This document shows, piece after piece, positions 53,331-64,000 of a stretch of DNA of 64,000 nucleotides. Below the pieces are notes generated by a model. The model made no database searches. It worked only from the letters and a program-made list of their open reading frames with translations, and was not told the DNA's origin. The DNA is from Pantoea sp. 18069 (GTDB taxonomy: Bacteria > Pseudomonadota > Gammaproteobacteria > Burkholderiales > Burkholderiaceae_C). The stretch's first letter is position 1, and each line of letters opens with the position of its first letter. Position numbers and translations under genes: made by a program. Location of the stretch: contig NZ_CACSJA010000005.1 in the NCBI RefSeq assembly GCF_902706035.1, positions 62,001-126,000 of the forward strand, in the 5' to 3' direction.

Positions 53331-54380
53331 CTAGAAAGAACGCACCCGCTGCGACAAGGCGGTTCGGGCCTCATCGCTGACCAGATCGCGCAGATGCAGC
53401 AGGCCGTTGACGTTCTTGAGCCCCGCGCGCTCCACGACGTCGGCCAGGGGCATGCCTGCATTGAGCCAGCGCACGATGGCGGTGTTGCGCACGATCTGCG
53501 GGCCCAGGCGCGCGGGCGTGGGCAGGCCGGTGGACTGGGCGGCTTCGGCCAGGGTCTTGGTGACCAGGTGCAGCAGCGTATGGTTCGACAGCGTGCGCGA
53601 TTTGCGTGAACAGAACAGCGATGCTTCGCCCTGCATCGCGGGATATTGCGCACGCGCGCGCAGCCAGTGGGCGAGACCGCGTGCGAGCGCCGTGCTGATC
53701 GACAGCTTGCGCTGCTGGTTGTCGCGCAGGCCTTCGATATGCACGCCGATGATCTGCGTTTCGCCGCTGTCACCCTGTGGCGTGCTGTAGAGCAGGTTGT
53801 CCGTGCGCAGCATGCGCAGTTCTTCGGGTGCCAGGCCCAGCTCGAACAGCAGCATCAGCACCGCGCGGTCGCGTGCGCCCACCAGATCGTCGCCCGCGGG
53901 AATATGGGCAATGCCTGCCTGCCACATCGCGTCCGACAGGACTGCGCCTTTGGGGTCTTCGCTGGGTGGGCGTTCGGCAGGCGCGACGGCATGCACGGGG
54001 TTGATCTCCATCCAGCCGAGCATCAGCGCGTGGTCATAGATGCGGTCGAGCACGCGCCAGTAGCGCCGGCGCGTGATGTCGCTGACCTTGCGGCCCTTGA
54101 CGGTCTGCGGGATGTGGTTGATGAAGTGCAGCACCTGCACGGCGCTGGCCTCGTTCCAGGCCAGCGCTTCGACGTTCCGGCCCTGGGCGTCGAGATGGGC
54201 CTGCAGGAACTTGCTCCATGCGCCCCAGATGAAGCGGTAGGGCTTGGCGGCTTCGGCGGTCAGCGGTGCCCAGGGATCGTTGCTGCGCGCCTGCAGCCAA
54301 TGGTCGAACAGGCCGTCGGCACTGGGCAGCGCCGGCGCAGTGGCTGCGGCGCTGGAATCGGGAAGGGCAGAGGTGGGCAT
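53331..54380 (-). CDS. Tyrosine-recombinase-like protein lacking key catalytic residues
   Basis: 349 residues. N-terminal SAM-like core-binding domain (DHWLQARSNDPWAPLT...; YRFIWGAWSKFLQAHL) and a C-terminal integrase-fold domain. The box I segment reads ELGLAPEELRMLR where active enzymes have GLRxSEL. Box II reads IVRNTAIVRWLNAGMPLADV, keeping only the arginine of HxxR. The last segment (AGLKNVNGLLHLRDL) lacks both the GH pair and the tyrosine. So the fold is retained but strand cleavage looks impossible. ATG 54380 (MPTSALPDSS) is used; a longer in-frame start is unlikely. No tRNA or attachment site is beside it. Confidence 0.75.
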   Translation of the reverse strand: MPTSALPDSSAAATAPALPSADGLFDHWLQARSNDPWAPLTAEAAKPYRFIWGAWSKFLQAHLDAQGRNVEALAWNEASAVQVLHFINHIPQTVKGRKVSDITRRRYWRVLDRIYDHALMLGWMEINPVHAVAPAERPPSEDPKGAVLSDAMWQAGIAHIPAGDDLVGARDRAVLMLLFELGLAPEELRMLRTDNLLYSTPQGDSGETQIIGVHIEGLRDNQQRKLSISTALARGLAHWLRARAQYPAMQGEASLFCSRKSRTLSNHTLLHLVTKTLAEAAQSTGLPTPARLGPQIVRNTAIVRWLNAGMPLADVVERAGLKNVNGLLHLRDLVSDEARTALSQRVRSF

Positions 54381-54466
54381 GGCAGGGCCTGATCGCAGAA
54401 GCAGGAGATTTGAACAGACGCGCCTATTGTCGCAGTCCGTGGAGCGGGGCGCCGCGGCAGACGGCC

Positions 54467-56182
54467 TCAGTTCGTCTGCGCGGGCTGCACGCAGTCCGGG
54501 TCTTCGCTGCGCGGGTCCGCATCTTGCGCACCATGGAAACGCCGGTACTGGTTTTTTCCGCATTGCTTGGCGTCGTACATCGCCCTATCGGCCTGGTCGA
54601 GCAGCGTTTCGGGCAACTGCGCGTCGAGCGGAAAGATGCTCATGCCTATGCTGGCCGTGACGCGCACCGTGCCGCGCGGCAGGACCACGGGCCGGCCAAT
54701 GGTTTCAAGCAGGCGCGCGATGATGGCTTCGGCCTGCTGCACTTCGTTCCAGTCGCCCAGCAGCAGCACCATTTCGTCGCCGCCCACGCGCGCTGCGGTG
54801 TCATCGCCACGCAGCTCGGCGCGGATGCGCCGGCCCTGCTCGCACAGCAGCAGGTCACCGTCCGCATGCCCCATGAGGTCGTTGACCTGCTTGAATCCGT
54901 CGAGGTCGATGTAGAGCACGGCGAGCAGCGTTTTCTGCCGGGTCGCGGCATGCATGCCCTGGGTCAGGCGATCGTTGAGCAGGCGGCGGTTGGGCAGGCC
55001 GGTCAGGCTGTCGTAGAGCGCAATCTGCTCGAGTTCGCGCTCATGCGATTTTTCCCGGGTCACATCGCTGATGACCACGATGAAGTGCTGGATGCGTTTG
55101 AACTCGTCAAGCACGGCTGAAATCGAGATGCGGTGCACGGCGTTGACGCCGCTCGCATCCATGGCTTCGATTTCGCCTTGCCAATGCCTGGTGTTCGCCA
55201 CGATCTGCTGCACCGAATCAAAAGTCTGGCCGAGCACCAGGGGCCCGTAAAGGTCTTCCAGCGTGCGTCCGGCGCAATGGGTCTTGGAAAATCCGCTCAT
55301 GCGCTGGTAGGCATGGTTGATGTCCGTCACGCGAAAATGCGCATCCAGCACCATGAAGCCTTCATAGCCGTGCTCGAACACGCTGGCCGCGACGCGCAGG
55401 CGTGACTCGGTCCTCTTGCGCTCGCTCAGATCGGTCACGAAGCCCACGAACAGCAGCGCATCGGGCGTGTCGACCTTGCGCAATGACAGCTTGAGCTGCA
55501 GCTGGCGGCCCGACTTGTGCAGGCCCGGCACTTCGCTGCCCACGGCGCCGGGCAAGCGCGTGTCCCCTGTGCGGTGGTAGCGCTCAAGGTAGCCCTCATG
55601 CTGCTCGTCAAGCGGGGAGGGCATGAGCATGTTGACGTTGCGGCCCACGGCTTCCTTTGCCGTCCAGCCGAAAATCGTTTCGGCCGCGCGGTTGTACGCC
55701 TGGATGATGCCATTGCGGTCTATGGTGATGATGCCGTCGACAGCCATGTCGACCAGCGACTGCAGGCGCTGTTCGTTCGATTCCACGCGCCGCCACAGCG
55801 CGCGGTAGCGCAGCAGGCCCATGAGCAGGCCGATCAGAGCGATCACCGCCAGCGCGGCAACCGCGACCGTCATTGCCAGCGTGTGCGCGGCCGAAGCGCC
55901 CGGGCCTTCGACCATGTCGGGCGTGCCGACGAATGGCGCCGCAGCCATGGCGGTGTAGTGCATGCCGGAAATCGCCCCACCCATGCACAGCGCGGACACC
56001 GTCCTGGCTGTTTGTCGCGACCACTTGAGCGCCGCTCGCCGGCGCTCGCGCAGCGCAAGGCGCAGGCAGACGGCCGCGCTGGCGATGGCAATGAGTACCG
56101 ACAGCACGACCAGTCCGGCGTCGCTATACCCTTCGAGCAACCGGGCGGGACTGGCGTGGCTGAGGAAAAAATCATCCAGCAT
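54467..56182 (-). CDS. Membrane PAS-PAS-GGDEF diguanylate cyclase with half MHYT domain
   Basis: 571 residues. Residues 17-41 and about 60-80 are hydrophobic and contain a single MHYT (74-77); a second hydrophobic helix follows near 100-120. Two PAS domains (about 130-250 and 260-385) precede GGDEF (about 395-555). The active-site signature is GGDEM (467-471) and an inhibitory I-site RGDD (458-461) is in place, so c-di-GMP synthesis with product inhibition is likely. A full MHYT domain has about seven helices and repeated MHYT motifs; here only its second half is encoded. The start is well supported: GAGGG lies 8 bp before ATG 56182. No EAL domain. Confidence 0.85.
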   Translation of the reverse strand: MLDDFFLSHASPARLLEGYSDAGLVVLSVLIAIASAAVCLRLALRERRRAALKWSRQTARTVSALCMGGAISGMHYTAMAAAPFVGTPDMVEGPGASAAHTLAMTVAVAALAVIALIGLLMGLLRYRALWRRVESNEQRLQSLVDMAVDGIITIDRNGIIQAYNRAAETIFGWTAKEAVGRNVNMLMPSPLDEQHEGYLERYHRTGDTRLPGAVGSEVPGLHKSGRQLQLKLSLRKVDTPDALLFVGFVTDLSERKRTESRLRVAASVFEHGYEGFMVLDAHFRVTDINHAYQRMSGFSKTHCAGRTLEDLYGPLVLGQTFDSVQQIVANTRHWQGEIEAMDASGVNAVHRISISAVLDEFKRIQHFIVVISDVTREKSHERELEQIALYDSLTGLPNRRLLNDRLTQGMHAATRQKTLLAVLYIDLDGFKQVNDLMGHADGDLLLCEQGRRIRAELRGDDTAARVGGDEMVLLLGDWNEVQQAEAIIARLLETIGRPVVLPRGTVRVTASIGMSIFPLDAQLPETLLDQADRAMYDAKQCGKNQYRRFHGAQDADPRSEDPDCVQPAQTN

Positions 56183-56392
56183 GATGAATGCCCTCACATT
56201 GCCGCGCGGATGCGATTTCGAATGACACGGGTCCTGCACGAAACTGCACGCGGGGCATCTTCAGCAAGAAGGCTTCAACCCCATGCCGGCCGTGCACGCA
56301 TTCCTGCTGTTTTCCCGCCATCCAACGCCTGGTTTATAGCATTTTATGTTTCACAGCGTAACAAACACGCCGGCAACGCTTGCCGGCCAGCT

Positions 56393-57031
56393 TCATTGCA
56401 CGGCAGCCACGAGGCCATTGGAGAAATGCTGCTGCATCGCCGCGCGGGCCCGCTCGGGCGCGCGATCGAGCACGGCCTGCAGGATGAGCGCGTGCTCCTG
56501 CAGCGATTCGTCTATGCGCCCCTGGCGGAACAGCGACTTGTGGCGGTTGAGCTTCATCACCTTGCGCAGGTCGGCCACGACCTGGTCCGACCAGCGGTTG
56601 TTGGCCAGCGCGAGCAGGCGCATGTGAAAGCGTTCGTTGATCGCGAAGAACTGCTCGGCGTTGTCCTTGTGCGCGACCAGATCGGCGTGCAGCGCGCGCA
56701 GCGCTGCGAGCTCGTCATCGGTGGCAGAAGTCGCGACCGCGGCCGCGGCGTCGCTCTCGAGCAGCGCCAGCAGGTGATAGACATCGCGCACATCCTTGGT
56801 CGAGACTTCGGTCACATAGGCGCCGCGGCGCACTTTCATCGTCACCAGCCCTTCGGCCGCGAGCACCTTGAGGGCTTCACGCAGCGGCGTGCGGCTGATG
56901 CCGAACTCTTCGGCGATCTTGAGCTCGTCTATCCAGGCACCAGGCTCGAGCGCATGCTGGAAGATGCGTTGGCGCAGTTGCTCGGCAACCTGTTGGTAGA
57001 GCGCGGAGGGGGCTAGGGTAATCACTGACAT
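56393..57031 (-). CDS. GntR-family regulator (FCD/FadR type)
   Basis: 212 residues. Winged helix at about 10-75 (LYQQVAEQLRQRIFQHALEP; FGISRTPLREALKVLAAEGL) and an all-helical FCD effector domain (DVRDVYHLLALLESDAAAAV; FFAINERFHMRLLALANN) with the usual metal-binding histidines. ATG 57031 is used, 12 codons inside the longest frame. Divergent from the methylmalonyl-CoA mutase operon with 88 bp between starts; probably its propionate/methylmalonyl-responsive regulator. Confidence 0.88.
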   Translation of the reverse strand: MSVITLAPSALYQQVAEQLRQRIFQHALEPGAWIDELKIAEEFGISRTPLREALKVLAAEGLVTMKVRRGAYVTEVSTKDVRDVYHLLALLESDAAAAVATSATDDELAALRALHADLVAHKDNAEQFFAINERFHMRLLALANNRWSDQVVADLRKVMKLNRHKSLFRQGRIDESLQEHALILQAVLDRAPERARAAMQQHFSNGLVAAVQ

Positions 57032-57058
57032 GAATGCTGGATTGTAGCCTGGATTATT

Positions 57059-57088
57059 TTGAATCAATAATTATGAATCATGTACACT
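57059..57088 (+). promoter_or_regulatory. Promoter of the mutase operon with direct repeats
   Basis: -35 TTGAAT (57059-57064) and -10 TACACT (57083-57088), spacing 18 bp. Two TGAATCA direct repeats (57060-57066, 57074-57080) sit across the spacer, a likely site for the divergent GntR regulator. Assignment is by eye. Confidence 0.5.
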
Positions 57089-57119
57089 CTTTCCGTCACA
57101 ACCTACCGTGGTCTCACCG

Positions 57120-59312
<2,193 letters not shown>

Positions 59313-59319
59313 GACAGGC

Positions 59320-60348
59320 ATGACACCTTCCGAGTTGCTGCAAGGCATTTTGCACGGCGGCCCCGCCGTGCAGCGCCGGGCCATCGCCAAGGCGATCACC
59401 CTGCTCGAGTCCACGCGCGCCGACCACCGCGCGCAGGCCGATGCGTTGCTCACCGAAATGCTGCCCCATACGGGCAAGGCGTTCCGGCTGGGCATCAGCG
59501 GCGTGCCGGGCGTGGGCAAGTCGACGTTCATCGAAACCCTGGGCCTGTACCTGATCAAGCAGGGCCTGCGCGTGGCCGTGCTGGCCATCGACCCCTCGTC
59601 GTCGGTCTCGGGCGGCTCCATCCTGGGCGACAAGACGCGCATGGAGCATCTGTCGGTCCATCACCAGGCCTATATACGGCCCAGCCCGGCGAGCGGAACG
59701 CTGGGCGGCGTGGCCGAGAAGACGCGCGAGGCCATGCTGGTCTGCGAAGCCGCGGCCTATGACGTGGTGATCGTCGAGACCGTGGGCGTGGGCCAGAGCG
59801 AAACGGCCGTCAACGGCATGACCGACATGTTCGTGCTGCTGCAGTTGCCCAATGCGGGCGACGACCTGCAGGCGATCAAGAAGGGCGTGATGGAACTCGC
59901 CGACCTGGTGGTCATCAACAAGGCCGACATCGACAAGAACGCGGCCACGCGCGCCGAGGCGCAGATCACATCGAGCCTGCGCCTGCTGGGCATGCATGGC
60001 AACCCCGACCACGCCACGCACGGCGCGCTGTGGCAGCCGCGCGTGCTGCAGATCAGCGCGCTGCTGGGCCAGGGCGTGGAAGCTTTCTGGCAGGCCGTGC
60101 AGCAGTTCCGGCAGATGCAGACGGCCAATGGCCGGCTCGCCGCACGCCGCGAAAAACAGTCGCTGTCGTGGATGTGGGAACGCATAGACGCCGGCCTCAA
60201 GCAGGCGTTTCGCACGCACCCGCAAGTGCAGGCCCTGCTGCCGCAGACGATAGCGGCCGTGGCCGCAGGCCGGCTGCCCGCATCGACCGCGGCCCGCAAC
60301 CTGCTGGCCGCGCAGTCACAACCCGCACATTCCCGCGCGCCACAATAG
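59320..60348 (+). CDS. meaB: Methylmalonyl-CoA mutase chaperone GTPase MeaB
   Basis: G-protein that protects and reloads the mutase with cofactor. Walker [10 protein letters not shown] at residues 61-69, then [34 protein letters not shown] and guanine-specificity NKAD. 342 residues, normal for MeaB/ArgK. Starts 7 bp after the mutase stop. Longer in-frame starts inside the mutase gene are rejected. Confidence 0.95.
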   Translation: MTPSELLQGILHGGPAVQRRAIAKAITLLESTRADHRAQADALLTEMLPHTGKAFRLGISGVPGVGKSTFIETLGLYLIKQGLRVAVLAIDPSSSVSGGSILGDKTRMEHLSVHHQAYIRPSPASGTLGGVAEKTREAMLVCEAAAYDVVIVETVGVGQSETAVNGMTDMFVLLQLPNAGDDLQAIKKGVMELADLVVINKADIDKNAATRAEAQITSSLRLLGMHGNPDHATHGALWQPRVLQISALLGQGVEAFWQAVQQFRQMQTANGRLAARREKQSLSWMWERIDAGLKQAFRTHPQVQALLPQTIAAVAAGRLPASTAARNLLAAQSQPAHSRAPQ

Positions 60349-60424
60349 GGCGCGCAGTCATCCATCCCCAAGAAGTGCACGCGCCTCCGGGCCGTGCGAC
60401 GACTCAGTAAGAAAGACGAGCATC

Positions 60425-61957
<1,533 letters not shown>

Positions 61958-61982
61958 GAACGACAGCGCCAGGAAAAATCCC

Positions 61983-64000
<2,018 letters not shown>

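Noticed and set aside
53331..54380. Integrase marking a genomic island boundary with att sites
   Set aside because: Catalytic residues are missing, no tRNA is adjacent, and the flanking ~390-bp repeats are not at the gene's ends as att sites would be.

Overview
The window is a high-GC chromosomal segment of a betaproteobacterium, most likely from the family Comamonadaceae (an Acidovorax/Comamonas-like organism). The evidence is the protein families and their order (dapC-dapD-pilU-dapE-prmB, phaZ next to an RnfB-like ferredoxin, a propionyl-CoA operon read away from a GntR gene) and the many intergenic repeats of the 'TTCGACGGGCTCAGCCCGAACG' type. I cannot name a species from sequence alone. 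I see no rRNA, tRNA or CRISPR.

Layout. (1) 1-7.7 kb: a minus-strand block with a YheS-like ABC-F ATPase, prmB, dapE, a PilU-type ATPase, dapD and dapC (lysine/peptidoglycan precursor synthesis), then a small GIY-YIG protein on the plus strand. (2) 7.7-8.5 kb: about 3.4 tandem copies of a 226-bp intergenic repeat. (3) 8.5-15 kb: an RnfB-like ferredoxin, an intracellular PHA depolymerase with a long C-terminal tail, dusA, an unknown lipoprotein and a secreted non-specific nuclease. (4) 15.6-37.8 kb: an ABC-transporter-dependent (group 2 type) capsule locus. kpsM, kpsT, kpsE and kpsD form the 5' export block. A strikingly AT-rich, serotype-specific middle follows: a sulfotransferase-like coiled-coil protein, a two-domain methyltransferase with an 11-residue-repeat coiled coil, a tviB-type UDP-sugar dehydrogenase, a GT25-GT2 fusion and two related GT2 enzymes. 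kpsC and kpsS (beta-Kdo linker) come next. Three further genes, coupled by stop/start overlaps, follow kpsS: a membrane alpha/beta-hydrolase-like protein, a cytochrome P450 and a small membrane protein. (5) 37.8-53.3 kb: an accessory block between two direct copies of a ~390-bp repeat. It holds LysR/MBL-fold genes, a DUF2798 gene with a twin-operator promoter, and a nine-gene minus-strand operon (LysR, flavin monooxygenase, Dpp-like ABC transporter, BAAT-type thioesterase, CMD-domain fusion), plus a second LysR gene. (6) 53.3-64 kb: a catalytically degenerate tyrosine-recombinase-like protein, a PAS-GGDEF protein with half an MHYT domain, then a GntR regulator divergent from the propionyl-CoA/methylmalonyl-CoA operon (mutase, MeaB, PccB, PccA; the last runs off the window).

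The strongest candidate for something new is in the capsule locus. One protein joins two different methyltransferase-like domains with a long hendecad coiled coil whose DNA is a perfect-period 33-bp tandem repeat. This resembles, by analogy only, the WbdD 'molecular ruler' of O-antigen chain termination. The P450/hydrolase trio coupled to kpsS is the second. Both are hypotheses from sequence reading; no database search was possible.
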